64,000 bases of DNA from Oceanisphaera sp. IT1-181 (GCF_033807535.1 NZ_CP136856.1:1855001-1919000); one strand, 5' to 3'; shown: positions 44,514-53,455, counted from the first letter of the stretch. Numbers and translations: made by a program. The notes: a model not told the origin generated them from the sequence alone.

Positions 44514-46007
44514 TTATCGCTTACCAAATAATGACCCTAAAACACCTCGGATAAGCTGGCGGCCAATCTGACTGCCGATACTTCTTGCCGCGCTTTTTAC
44601 CATAGCTTCAATTGGAGTTTGCCTAGTAGTTTGCCTTGCTGCTGGTTTTTTAGCGTCTCTTTCGGCTTGTTTCTGGGCGGCTTGCTGAGCTTCAATATAG
44701 GCGGTTGACTCTGCGAGTTTTTCGGCTTTTTGCTTCAATAGCTCGTAAGCCGACTCACGGTCGACGGTGTTATCGTAACGGCCTTTGTAGGGTGAACGCA
44801 TCATGTATTCAGCACGCTCCGCATCGGTTAACGGCCCAACCCGCGACTCAGGTGGTTTAATATAGACATGCTCCACCGGTGTTGGTTTTCCCTCTGCATC
44901 CAGCACAGAGACCAAGGCCTCTCCTACCCCCAGCTCGGTGATGAGCTGCTCGGTATTAAGGTTAGGGTTTTGTCGGAACGAAGCCGCGGAGGCCTTGACC
45001 ATTTTTTTATCTTTTGGGGTAAATGCGCGAAGCGCATGTTGAATTTTCATCCCCAATTGGCCGAGAATTTTCTCCGGTATGTCCGTCGGACTCTGAGTGA
45101 CGAAGTATACACCTACACCTTTGGAGCGTATCAGCCGCACCACCTGTTCGATTTTGTTAACCAGCACATCCGCCGCACCATCAAATATCAGATGCGCCTC
45201 ATCAAAAAATAAGACAAATTTCGGTCGGTCCCCATCGCCGACTTCCGGCAGGCTTTCAAATAATTCCGCGAGTAACCAGATTAAAAAGCAGGCATATAAT
45301 TTCGGTGACTGGTGTATTAGCTTGGTCACATCCAGCACGTTAACTAGGCCGTGACCGGAGAAGTCGGTCTTAATTAAATCATTCAGCTCAATGGCCGGTT
45401 CATTGAAAAAATGCTCTGCCCCCTGCTCTTCCAACACCAATAATTTACGTTGAATGGCACCAATGCTGGATGACGATATATTGCCGTACTCACTCTTCAA
45501 CTCACTGGCGTTATCAGCCAACCAAGATAACATTGCACGCAAATCTTTGAGATCAAGCAGTAGCCAGCCATTATCATCAGCCACCTTAAAGCAGGCATAT
45601 AAAACGCCACTCTGAGTATCATTTAACTCTAACAGACTGCCGAGCAGCAAAGGGCCCATCGCAGATATGGTGGTGCGAATGTGATGGCCTTGAATGCCAA
45701 ACAAATCCCAAAACACCGTGGGTACGGAGCGAAATTGATAATCTGCAATGTGCAGTTGCTGTACCCGCGCATCAATTTTGGGATGGGGTCTGCCGGGTGC
45801 GGCTAAACCGGAGAGATCGCCTTTCACATCCGCCAGAAAAACCGGCACCCCTAACCGTGAGAAGTTCTCGGCCAAGTTTTGTAAGGTAATGGTTTTACCC
45901 GTCCCTGTAGCGCCAGCAATCAAGCCATGACGATTCGCCATGCTCGCATCCATCCTAAAATGACCGCTAGCATTGCCACCGATTAACAAACTGGGCTTAT
46001 CACTCAT
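44514..46007 (-). CDS. yjgR: HerA-like ATPase YjgR (DUF853)
   Basis: 497 residues (E. coli YjgR 500). FtsK/HerA-superfamily P-loop ATPase: Walker A GATGTGKT, DVKGDLSGLAAPG after it, Walker B FVLFFDEAHLIF, and a sensor region VYFVTQSPTDIP. The basic C-terminal tail (ARSIGSQIGRQLIRGVLGSLFGKR, read in part) is typical. Function unresolved; sometimes described as a DNA-pumping or helicase-like ATPase. The start at 46007 has GGAG 6 bases upstream and overlaps an in-frame ATG at 46019. Confidence 0.93.
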   Translation of the reverse strand: MSDKPSLLIGGNASGHFRMDASMANRHGLIAGATGTGKTITLQNLAENFSRLGVPVFLADVKGDLSGLAAPGRPHPKIDARVQQLHIADYQFRSVPTVFWDLFGIQGHHIRTTISAMGPLLLGSLLELNDTQSGVLYACFKVADDNGWLLLDLKDLRAMLSWLADNASELKSEYGNISSSSIGAIQRKLLVLEEQGAEHFFNEPAIELNDLIKTDFSGHGLVNVLDVTKLIHQSPKLYACFLIWLLAELFESLPEVGDGDRPKFVLFFDEAHLIFDGAADVLVNKIEQVVRLIRSKGVGVYFVTQSPTDIPEKILGQLGMKIQHALRAFTPKDKKMVKASAASFRQNPNLNTEQLITELGVGEALVSVLDAEGKPTPVEHVYIKPPESRVGPLTDAERAEYMMRSPYKGRYDNTVDRESAYELLKQKAEKLAESTAYIEAQQAAQKQAERDAKKPAARQTTRQTPIEAMVKSAARSIGSQIGRQLIRGVLGSLFGKR

Positions 46008-46041
46008 CGAGTTCTCCATTATGAAAGTAATTATATATTTC

Positions 46042-46734
46042 TCATGCGAGTGGTATCATTCGGCAAACCTCTTCAGTGACCGCACGAAAATTCAGTTTTG
46101 GTAGATTGGTGACCTTACCGTTAATAATAACCTCTGGTAACTGAACGAATAATTCTTCCCCCTGCTCTACTGGTGTTAAAACAGTACGTATGTAATATAG
46201 GCGCTTTCCTGTTAGTCGATGTCCAAACCACGCCCCCTCATGAAGCGTGTCCTTTGCTCCTCGAAACTCTAGGCTTGGATCAAACGCATATCGATCAAGC
46301 TGACCCATTGTTGATATTCTTTTTACATCGCCAGTAATTGGCGCGGCCTCAGTAGAAGTACATTTCCTCACCCCGTTTTCTACTTTACAGAATATCTCGT
46401 ACTCCACAGAAGTCATTGAAACCGTTTTAGGCAGTGATGAACCCACCCCAAACTTCACCCTTGGTTCGATAAAACGAAAAGTAGCTGCATCATCTAATTC
46501 TAGAGTCATGCATAGTGCAGCCGTATTACTAGGAAGTGTTAAAGGTCTGTCACCACAAATTTCAAATGTCATGGGCACATCGTCAAGCGTAATGCCGACA
46601 TAGGTAGGAACCCCAGAATCTATACGCAACCGACTGTCTCCGGATATCGATGGTTTATAAAACGTCGCCACTTGACAGTTCATACAGCCGGAAAGAGTAA
46701 GAGTGCCAATAATCAAAGCGATGCAAAATTTCAT
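46042..46734 (-). CDS. Lipoprotein of unknown function
   Basis: 230 residues. The lipoprotein signal ends TLSGC (Cys17). The mature part is beta-rich, with five or six further cysteines (MNCQ, EICGD, AALCMTL, IFCKVENGVRKC, EVCRMI) that could pair in the periplasm. It has no motif I know. AAGGTG lies upstream of the ATG. It runs toward yjgR with a 34-base gap, so possibly cotranscribed. Codon use is somewhat more AT-rich than yjgR. Confidence 0.65.
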   Translation of the reverse strand: MKFCIALIIGTLTLSGCMNCQVATFYKPSISGDSRLRIDSGVPTYVGITLDDVPMTFEICGDRPLTLPSNTAALCMTLELDDAATFRFIEPRVKFGVGSSLPKTVSMTSVEYEIFCKVENGVRKCTSTEAAPITGDVKRISTMGQLDRYAFDPSLEFRGAKDTLHEGAWFGHRLTGKRLYYIRTVLTPVEQGEELFVQLPEVIINGKVTNLPKLNFRAVTEEVCRMIPLA

Positions 46735-47202
46735 GGTATCTACACCTTAGTTAAGCGACATAAAATTGCGCAAGCAGTTTAAAGCTCGACGGAGGGGCAC
46801 CAGCCCAGCACAAACTTGAACGACTGGTTAGGTGTTTTCACCATTATGCATTTGGACATGGATAGGGCGAGCCCAAAACCAGCTTAGGAACCTGCTACCC
46901 ACAAGTCACCCAAATGAAAAGGGTACTACCAACAGTATTATCAAAAATCGTCCATCTTCATTGATTGTTCTCATGAAAAAAGTGAGTGACGATGCATAGG
47001 AAAATAACTGAACAATTTATACTGATTCTGCAGAGACGCACGTAAAACGAACAATATTCAAGCAGCCCCCACAAAGTAACAGTGTAAGTCATGCTTAGGA
47101 TGTGATTAGCACGTTGGCGTTAGTTATTTGCAAGAAAACAGACAGAAAGAAGTCTGCAGGATTTCTTGAGATGAAGGCAAAACTCATAATCTGTGGCAGG
47201 AT
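46735..47202. other. Intergenic region between divergent genes
   Basis: About 470 bases without a supported gene, AT-rich toward the right. It must contain the promoter of the lipoprotein gene. The 20-bp repeats begin at its right end. Confidence 0.5.
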
Positions 47203-47282
47203 TAACCTATGATAAATGCATATAACCCATAACAGGCCAAATTATCCCATGATAGGTTTAAGTAACCCATGACCAGTACAAC
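47203..47282 (+). repeat. Four 20-bp tandem repeats at the yihY start
   Basis: Units begin at 47203, 47223, 47243 and 47263 with TAACCTATGA, TAACCCATAA, TATCCCATGA and TAACCCATGA, exactly 20 bases apart. The last contains the YihY-family start codon. Units 1 and 3 each open an eight-codon frame (MINAYNP and MIGLSNP). The second of these ends in TGA overlapping the real ATG. Confidence 0.65.
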
Positions 47283-48123
47283 CGACAACAAGAAGCCGCC
47301 CGTAGGCTCGGCTCGGCTGTTTCTGCGATTTGCCTATCGGGTTGCCCGCAACTTTCTGCGCAATCACGGGGTGTTGCTGGCGGGCGGAGTGGGCTATAAC
47401 GTACTGCTGTCGGCAGTGCCTATGCTGGCTGTGCTGGCTGTATTGCTTACCCGCGTGGTGGACGAAGATCAGTTGCTGGAAGTCATGACTGTGCAGGCGC
47501 AACATTTTGCTCCCGGCCATGCCAGTTTACTGCTTGATGCAGTACGGGCGTTTATGTCGTCCAGAGACATCATAGGTATTGTCGGTCTGCCGATGTTGCT
47601 GTTTTTCAGCTCATTCGCTTTTCGTATGCTAGAAGAGTCCATTGCTATCATATTCCACCGCTCGGAGCTCCCTCCTCGCAACTTCTGGGTGTCTGCGGTG
47701 CTGCCCTATCTTTTCATTTTGATACTGGGCGCCGGCCTACTGGCACTAACCCTAGTATTCAGCTTGGTCAATGCCTTGTATGAAGCACCGGGGTTTATTC
47801 TGTACCTGATCAGTTTCGTGGGGGTATTTCTTCTGTTCAGCGCCATCTACAAGGTGCTGCCCATTGTGCGCATCTCTACCCGCAGAGCCATAGTCGGGGG
47901 CTTTATTGCCGCCATTCTCTGGGAAGCGACCCGCTTACTACTGATGTACTATTTTCTGAATATCTCTTTCGTTAACGTGGTTTATGGCTCATTGGCCACC
48001 ATTATTGTGATACTGACGAGTTTGGAGATTTCCTCCATTATTCTGTTACTCGGGGCTCAGGTGATCGCAGAGCTGGAACGCAGCGAGCGCTACGGCCTGC
48101 CCTGGTATGAATCGCCAGACTGA
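47269..48123 (+). CDS. YihY/BrkB family inner membrane protein
   Basis: 284 residues with six membrane helices; YihY/virulence factor BrkB family. Hallmarks are AGGVGYNVLLSAVPMLAVLAVLL, the LPPRNFW loop, VRISTRRAIVGGFIAAILWEATR, and VYGSLATIIVILTSLEISS. Once misnamed RNase BN; function unknown. No Shine-Dalgarno sequence precedes the ATG, but a mini-frame ends on it, so translation may depend on coupling. Convergent with the decarboxylase gene, five bases apart. Confidence 0.88.
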   Translation: MTSTTDNKKPPVGSARLFLRFAYRVARNFLRNHGVLLAGGVGYNVLLSAVPMLAVLAVLLTRVVDEDQLLEVMTVQAQHFAPGHASLLLDAVRAFMSSRDIIGIVGLPMLLFFSSFAFRMLEESIAIIFHRSELPPRNFWVSAVLPYLFILILGAGLLALTLVFSLVNALYEAPGFILYLISFVGVFLLFSAIYKVLPIVRISTRRAIVGGFIAAILWEATRLLLMYYFLNISFVNVVYGSLATIIVILTSLEISSIILLLGAQVIAELERSERYGLPWYESPD

Positions 48124-48128
48124 GCCGG

Positions 48129-49391
48129 TTAACGTAAATACCATGCTGCAGGCTGTGCGCGGCGCACTTGCTCAAGGTTACCCTGCTGCAACACATATTC
48201 TGCCGCAATGGCATGACAGAGAAAAAATGGCATGCTTTCAGTAAACCCATAAGCACCCGCAAAACCAAAGATTAATGGGTCATCAACGTTCACATCACCG
48301 GCGAGCGCCACTGTACCCAATTTATCTAAACTGGTGCAAAGCGGGCCATGCAGATCAAAATAATCAGGCTTTGCTGTTGACGCTCTGAGCATAGCCACAG
48401 GAAAGGGTTGCTCGGTAATGGCTGGGCGCATTAAATGATTAATCCCACCAGCGAGCACTAATTGTTGATGCTGAAAATTTTCTTTACGATCCACCACCGA
48501 GGTCACGTAATAGCCCATTTCAGCGACGGCAAAACGGCCTAATTCTAACCAGAGCTCGCTCACCCCAGCTTGTGCTTTAATTTTTGCTAAGTCGGCGACA
48601 ATGGTTGACCAGCTTAACCCCTGCCCTGTTTGCAGATAATCCACCCCGAGCCCACCGCCTAAATCTAATACCTCTAACGTCATTTCTAGTTGTGCAGCCA
48701 GCGATAACAAGGGCGTGACCATTTGTGACCAAAGCTCAAACATGCGCTCATTGCTGAGCATATTTCCCCATTGAAAAATATGTAAGCCATTGATATTCAA
48801 TGCAGGAAAATCGCTGACTTTGACTGTCTGCCACGCTTGGCAAGATAAACCAAAAGGCGTTACTTCGTTCCCACCTAAAGGATTTTTTTCGCCCTCAGAC
48901 CACTGTAACTGCACGCGTAATAACACTTGCGGTTGACAAGATAATTCACTCGCGGCTTGGTTAAGCCACTGCAACTGGTTCAAACTCTCTACCACAAAGG
49001 TGCGTACACCTTGGCTGAGAAAGGCTTTCATTTGCCGCTTTGACTTGGCTGGGCCCGTATTCAAAATGCGCGCGGCGGAAACATCTTGCGCTAATACTTG
49101 GCTAAGTTCGCCCTGACTCGCCACATCAAAATTAAACCCCTGCTGGGCAAGCGTGCTTATCACGCGCGACAATGGATTGGCTTTAACCGCAAACCACAGT
49201 TTAATCACATCTTGGTGCATCAGCATCGACAAGTGTTGCTCAAGAAAGTCTAAATCATAAACAAAAAAACCGGCTTCATCTTGCTCGGTATCGGCACTCT
49301 TTTGCAGCGCTGCAGAATGCTCGGCTAGTGATTCAAGTACCGCAGGTCTCAGCCAGCTTGGCCTAATTGTCGAAGGTAATATTGCCGTCAT
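48129..49391 (-). CDS. Type III PLP-dependent decarboxylase (LysA/TabA-like)
   Basis: 420 residues, fold-type III decarboxylase of the LysA/ornithine decarboxylase superfamily. The PLP lysine is Lys70 in WFAVKANP; the glycine-rich phosphate loop is LDLGGGLGVDY. The C-terminal active-site cysteine sits in GPLCTSLDKLG, not in the CESGD of true diaminopimelate decarboxylases, so it resembles the specialised group used in siderophore, antibiotic and tabtoxin pathways. Substrate is probably a basic or diamino acid. It follows the DapD-like gene by nine bases and forms an operon with it. Confidence 0.85.
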   Translation of the reverse strand: MTAILPSTIRPSWLRPAVLESLAEHSAALQKSADTEQDEAGFFVYDLDFLEQHLSMLMHQDVIKLWFAVKANPLSRVISTLAQQGFNFDVASQGELSQVLAQDVSAARILNTGPAKSKRQMKAFLSQGVRTFVVESLNQLQWLNQAASELSCQPQVLLRVQLQWSEGEKNPLGGNEVTPFGLSCQAWQTVKVSDFPALNINGLHIFQWGNMLSNERMFELWSQMVTPLLSLAAQLEMTLEVLDLGGGLGVDYLQTGQGLSWSTIVADLAKIKAQAGVSELWLELGRFAVAEMGYYVTSVVDRKENFQHQQLVLAGGINHLMRPAITEQPFPVAMLRASTAKPDYFDLHGPLCTSLDKLGTVALAGDVNVDDPLIFGFAGAYGFTESMPFFLCHAIAAEYVLQQGNLEQVRRAQPAAWYLR

Positions 49392-49400
49392 TTTTTACTC

Positions 49401-50150
49401 CTAGCGCAGCACAGATTCAAGATCTAACGCGGCATTACTGCTGTCATCGCGGTATTTAACAATTAACGCACACGCCATATTAAGCCCTTGCAACTCTGCC
49501 CAAGCACCCGCAACCGGTCGGGTACCGGGCACCACCACGGCATTTTCAGGAATATCGGCACCTTTCCCCAATAGCAACTGATTAACACAGTCATAAACCG
49601 GCACCGACGCCGACAACGATACCCCAGGTGCTAACACCGCGCCTTTTTTCACCACAATGCCTTCCACAATAATCACCCCCGCACCTAAGAAGGCATTATC
49701 TTCAATAATGACCGGCCTCGCGCCAATAGGCTCTAGCACACCGCCAATTTGCACCGCTGCGGAAACATGCACATGCTTGCCGATTTGTGCACAGGAGCCA
49801 ATCAGTGCATGGCTATCGATCATGGTGCCGCTATCAACAAAAGCGCCAATATTGATATAGGCCGGCGGCATAATAATCACGCCCGGCGCCACATAAGCAC
49901 CACGACGAACCGATGAACCGCCGGGCACCATTCTCACCTGATCTGCAAGGGTAAATTCACGCGCAGCTAGGTTATGCTTATCAATAAAGCCACGATAAAT
50001 GCCCGCAAATTCAGTATTCTTTCCGGCTTCAAATGCCGCTAGAATTGCTCGCTTTACTGCCGTATTGACTTGCCAAGTACCGCTACTATCTTGTTCTGCC
50101 GCACGCACTTTACCGGTTTCTAGATCTGCTAATGTTTGTTGCCACGTCAT
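49401..50150 (-). CDS. DapD-like N-acyltransferase (TabB-like)
   Basis: 249 residues, hexapeptide beta-helix acyltransferase similar to tetrahydrodipicolinate N-succinyltransferase. Shared blocks are VRRGAYVAPGVIIMPPAYINIGAFVDSGTMID, GSCAQIGKHVHVSAAVQIGGVLEP and VIIEDNAFLGAG. It is shorter than E. coli DapD (274) and diverges at the N- and C-termini. Since it is paired with an atypical decarboxylase, it may serve a specialised pathway. It could also be an alternative DapD; presence of a second copy elsewhere would decide. Preceded by an attenuator-like leader. Confidence 0.85.
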   Translation of the reverse strand: MTWQQTLADLETGKVRAAEQDSSGTWQVNTAVKRAILAAFEAGKNTEFAGIYRGFIDKHNLAAREFTLADQVRMVPGGSSVRRGAYVAPGVIIMPPAYINIGAFVDSGTMIDSHALIGSCAQIGKHVHVSAAVQIGGVLEPIGARPVIIEDNAFLGAGVIIVEGIVVKKGAVLAPGVSLSASVPVYDCVNQLLLGKGADIPENAVVVPGTRPVAGAWAELQGLNMACALIVKYRDDSSNAALDLESVLR

Positions 50151-50203
50151 GGGTTACTTCTCGCGAGAATGTATTGATGGATGTATTGAAAGCCGTGCCG
50201 CAC

Positions 50204-50248
50204 AAAAAAGCCCTCCTCACAGTGCGACTCACGCAGTGATAAAAGGGC
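50204..50248 (-). terminator. Attenuator-like terminator in the dapD-like leader
   Basis: Read leftward: GCCCT (50248-50244) and AGGGC (50214-50210) enclose an inner CAC...GTG / GCG-TGAGT-CGC stem, followed by six T (50209-50204). It lies 54 bases before the ATG of the dapD-like gene, in the same direction, so it can stop transcription early. Confidence 0.65.
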
Positions 50249-50306
50249 GTCGTGTAACAGGCGTATCTGCCAAGCTGACTTGAGTAGAACGAGGCCTAGG
50301 TATACG

Positions 50307-50385
50307 AACCTGCTCAATACACCAAACTCGAACCTATCAAGTGTCGATACCTTAATTAAATCGAACCCGTTAGCATGAGCAGGTT
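50307..50385 (-). promoter_or_regulatory. Long-range inverted repeat in the dapD-like leader
   Basis: AACCTGCTCA (50307-50316) and TGAGCAGGTT (50376-50385) are perfect 10-base complements with 59 bases between. CGAACC occurs three times nearby (50305, 50329, 50362). It lies upstream of the attenuator and may be part of a regulatory RNA or an operator pair. It is not a known riboswitch that I can recognise. Confidence 0.45.
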
Positions 50386-50505
50386 AATTAGTGCCAAAGT
50401 AAAGAATAGGGTTGGAGTTCAACTTAATGCTGTTGTCCATCCGCTACCTAGCTGCGGAAAAATTATTTGTTGAGCCCCTGTATGGTTGAGGATTAGGCCA
50501 TCCGC

Positions 50506-50946
50506 TCAAGCGGGTTTCGGCCAGACAAAATCTGGATGCAAACCTTCATAGACCGGGCGACCGTCCGATGGCTTGGGGTAGTCTTTTAATGCGTCGTAGA
50601 ATGCGTGATAAGTGGGCTTGGGGAACGAGGCTTCTTCGTAGCCCATGACGTTGGGCACCGCGATGCGAATGCGTTTTTGTTTGTCATCAAGCATCAGAGC
50701 GGCGCCACAATCGGCACAGGTGCAAAGCTCAAGCGGCCCGCTTGGGTTTTCTTTGTTGAACGGCTGACGGTTCATTTTTTCGGGATGATCAACCGAAAGA
50801 TCTGCGTAGTTGAAGAAAGCCACATGCGTGCTCTGCTGGCCTGTCACGCCCTTGCAGACATTACAGTGACAAACGTGGTTATCAATTGGTTCTGCCTTGG
50901 CGTTAATATGAACGTGCTCGCAGCCACCTGTATATAAATTGGTCAT
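50506..50946 (-). CDS. GFA-family zinc protein (CENP-V/GFA)
   Basis: 146 residues, glutathione-dependent formaldehyde-activating enzyme-like fold. The zinc cysteines are visible as GGCEHV, CHCNVCKG and CTCADCGAAL. The first motif lacks the second Cys of the usual GxCxCG, so one zinc site may be changed. Function in most members is unproven; glutathione S-hydroxymethyl chemistry is not implied for this branch. No formaldehyde genes nearby. Confidence 0.88.
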   Translation of the reverse strand: MTNLYTGGCEHVHINAKAEPIDNHVCHCNVCKGVTGQQSTHVAFFNYADLSVDHPEKMNRQPFNKENPSGPLELCTCADCGAALMLDDKQKRIRIAVPNVMGYEEASFPKPTYHAFYDALKDYPKPSDGRPVYEGLHPDFVWPKPA

Positions 50947-51278
50947 AATCTCTTTCCTTTTGTGCGTATCCGTCTGGACCGCAGCTTCAGTGAAAACAAA
51001 TAACGACAGAAGCCTTTATATAGGCCGCCACCGATGACAGTTACAACCTAATATCATTCACACTCGACAGAGCCGATGCTCGTTGTTGGAAACCACAGAT
51101 GCTCTCGCCGTAGATTGATGCCTTTCGCTCGATAAGCTTAGTAGATATATTTTGTAAAACATATAACTGAGTTAACAACAATAATCGCTGATCTACCCAG
51201 CTTCGGCGATGCTCAACGGATTGACCAAAATAGTGCTCGATGCACATAAAAACGTCCGCCTTACCCTACGGCCATCGA
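50947..51278. other. Intergenic region
   Basis: About 330 bases. A 68-codon leftward frame (51041-51247) is open but has no ribosome binding site or family. Otherwise no structure seen. Confidence 0.45.
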
Positions 51279-51752
51279 TTAGTCCGACACCGTCAAATAG
51301 TAGTCGGGGGTGGTATTCAGCGGGCAGGAATAAAGGTATTCGCCGGCTTCCAGCTCAATTTCATAATCCTGACTCGCTCCCGTAACTAAGCCTCCGCCGG
51401 AGACACTGGGTAACAGTACCCGATCCAGCAGGCCAGCCCCCCGCAGCCAAAAACCCAGTTCATAGGGCACATCTCTATTGGTTACCCTGAAGATATAACG
51501 GCCGGGTTCAAGCTCCAGCTTGCGCGCTTGTGCCAACCGCTCAAGGGCGGTCTCGGCATTAATGCGATCACAATCAGCCTTAGCTTGGGTAACATAACCG
51601 TGATCCACCCCGTTCTCGCTCTCAATAAACTGGCAGCCGGTCTGGGTCAGTTCGATGACCATCGGCTCTGCGGCCGGAACGGTATAAGGCAAGACCAGTG
51701 CTAAGGTACAGACACCTGCGCGTAACAGCGGGGAAAGAAGAAATCTGTTCAT
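51279..51752 (-). CDS. Periplasmic cupredoxin-like protein
   Basis: 157 residues with a signal peptide (ends VPAA). The mature protein begins EPMVIELTQTGCQF and ends GEYLYSCPLNTTPDYYLTVSD, which has the look of the last strands of a cupredoxin, with Cys in the metal-loop position but no following His and Met at normal spacing. The middle YIFRVTNRDVPYELGFWLRG also recalls cupredoxins. Copper binding is uncertain. The start at 51752 has GGAGGT upstream. Confidence 0.65.
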   Translation of the reverse strand: MNRFLLSPLLRAGVCTLALVLPYTVPAAEPMVIELTQTGCQFIESENGVDHGYVTQAKADCDRINAETALERLAQARKLELEPGRYIFRVTNRDVPYELGFWLRGAGLLDRVLLPSVSGGGLVTGASQDYEIELEAGEYLYSCPLNTTPDYYLTVSD

Positions 51753-52155
51753 GGTATTTACCTCCATGATATCCGGTTCATACAGGACAAATGTCCCTAA
51801 GGCTTGGCCTCGATGTGCAAGAGCCCTGTTATACATGACCGGCACAGGCGGCAAAAAATGCCGAATTTGAGCATTGCTCAGCCGGAGAACACTATTTAGC
51901 TTGAAAGCAGTATGTAGCTTAAGAATACCGTGCAGCTCAAGAGCACATCGAGATCCATATACGGCGCCTTACGCAGACGTTCATCCATAGGCATCACGCA
52001 ATAAACCGAAAAAGCGAACCAAGGCCGACAGGACAAGCACTTAGCATGAGTGGCTGATTGGTTGTTACGTATCCCGAATTCATACATTAAGGTTATAATC
52101 ACCTGCTAGCCAATACCTACTCCATTTTTGAATTCTACATCTCGGGCCTATCACT
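51753..52155. other. Intergenic region with an 18-bp tandem repeat
   Basis: About 400 bases between divergent genes. Positions 51895-51948 hold three units of exactly 18 bases (TTTAGCTTGAAAGCAGTA, TGTAGCTTAAGAATACCG, TGCAGCTCAAGAGCACAT), with a weaker fourth at 51877-51894. No gene supported. Confidence 0.55.
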
Positions 52156-53115
52156 GTGAGCACACTGCATCGAAGTAAAAAAAACCAGACCAAACCTGAC
52201 AGTAAAGGCCTGCACCCGAGAAGTCTGCACCAGCAAGGCTATGATTTTACCGCGCTCATAAAAAGTTACCCACCACTGGCTCCCTATGTGAAACCAAACG
52301 CGCACGGTAACCTTTCCATCGCATTCACAGATCCATTGGCCGTAAAAACCTTAAATGCCGCGCTATTAAAGCGACACTACAATATTAGCGATTGGCATAT
52401 TCCAGAAGGTGCGCTGTGTCCGCCTATCCCTGGCAGAGCCGACTACATTCATTACATCGCGGAATTGCTCGGGATTGACGAGCCGACTACGGAACGGGTT
52501 AAAACCCTGCCTAAAATCACCTTACTCGATATAGGCACGGGGGCAAATGGCATATACCCGCTGTTGGCCTGCCAACTCTACGGTTGGCATTGTGTGGGTA
52601 GTGATATTAATACTCAGTCGCTGGAGAACGTGGCCTCAATTATCGCTAATAATCCCCAGCTAAACGGCAGCTTCACGCTGCGCACGCAACAGGATAAAAA
52701 TCATATTTTTGAGGGTATCATTCAAGCGGGAGAATTCTTTGATGTTAGCGTATGCAACCCGCCCTTCCATGCATCAGCAGATGAAGCACTCAAAGGCAGC
52801 CAGCTTAAAGTCAACAATCTTGCGCGTCATCGCGGCGAGCAAACATCCACACCCACAGCTCCCACTTTAAATTTTGGTGGTCAAGATGCAGAGCTGTGGT
52901 GCAAGGGTGGCGAGCGCATGTTCCTTAAAAAGCTGATCAAAGAAAGCCATGCGTTTTCCACACAATGCCGCTGGTTTACCAGTCTGGTTTCGAAAATTGA
53001 CAATGTGCAGCCTGCCAAAAAGTTGATTAGCAAGCTAGGGGCGGTCGATATACGGGAAATAAAAATGAAGCAGGGAAATAAAATCACCAGAATACTGGCT
53101 TGGACGTTCATCTAA
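52156..53115 (+). CDS. rlmF: 23S rRNA (adenine-1618-N6)-methyltransferase RlmF
   Basis: 319 residues (E. coli YbiN/RlmF 308). A basic N-terminus (LHRSKKNQTKPDSKGLHPR) is followed by a Rossmann methyltransferase with LLDIGTGANGIYPLL as the SAM loop and the catalytic VCNPPFHAS. It methylates A1618 of 23S rRNA. Start is GTG. AT content is slightly high in the second half. Stands alone. Confidence 0.94.
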   Translation: MSTLHRSKKNQTKPDSKGLHPRSLHQQGYDFTALIKSYPPLAPYVKPNAHGNLSIAFTDPLAVKTLNAALLKRHYNISDWHIPEGALCPPIPGRADYIHYIAELLGIDEPTTERVKTLPKITLLDIGTGANGIYPLLACQLYGWHCVGSDINTQSLENVASIIANNPQLNGSFTLRTQQDKNHIFEGIIQAGEFFDVSVCNPPFHASADEALKGSQLKVNNLARHRGEQTSTPTAPTLNFGGQDAELWCKGGERMFLKKLIKESHAFSTQCRWFTSLVSKIDNVQPAKKLISKLGAVDIREIKMKQGNKITRILAWTFI

Positions 53116-53455
53116 GTCTCGCAAGCATTACATCGGGCTAAGTAATAGCGTGCAAACAATGTGATTTCTTCTACTAAGTAATGCCGCGTAACTTAAGTAG
53201 CTCATCGTAACTGATTGCGGAAACATAGATCAGGCTTACTGCAGCCTCTTAAAGGCCTACACCAATAATATTTTGCAACGGAACCCACGGAAGAGCACGG
53301 AAAAATTAAGCTGAGATAAGAACGAGCCAGTTAACATGGGTGGCTTGTTAGTTTGCGATGGGAGAGCCGCTGCCCTGCTTTTCAAAGTAAGGTTCAATAT
53401 TCATATTGATACCTTACCTATCAATTTGCATAAGCGAACGACTGAAGTGCCTTGT
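53116..53455. other. Intergenic region
   Basis: About 340 bases between convergent genes. I see no gene, repeat or clear terminator in it. Confidence 0.45.

Noticed and set aside
50320..50372. GGTTCGA sequences resembling a tRNA T-loop
   Set aside because: Read leftward, two T-loop-like motifs appear, but no acceptor, D or anticodon stems can be built around them.
51041..51247. 68-codon leftward frame between the GFA and cupredoxin-like genes
   Set aside because: No ribosome binding site and no family resemblance. The composition is passable, so it is left as unproven rather than annotated.
51896..52102. 68-codon leftward frame before rlmF
   Set aside because: It overlaps the 18-bp tandem repeat and lacks coding features.
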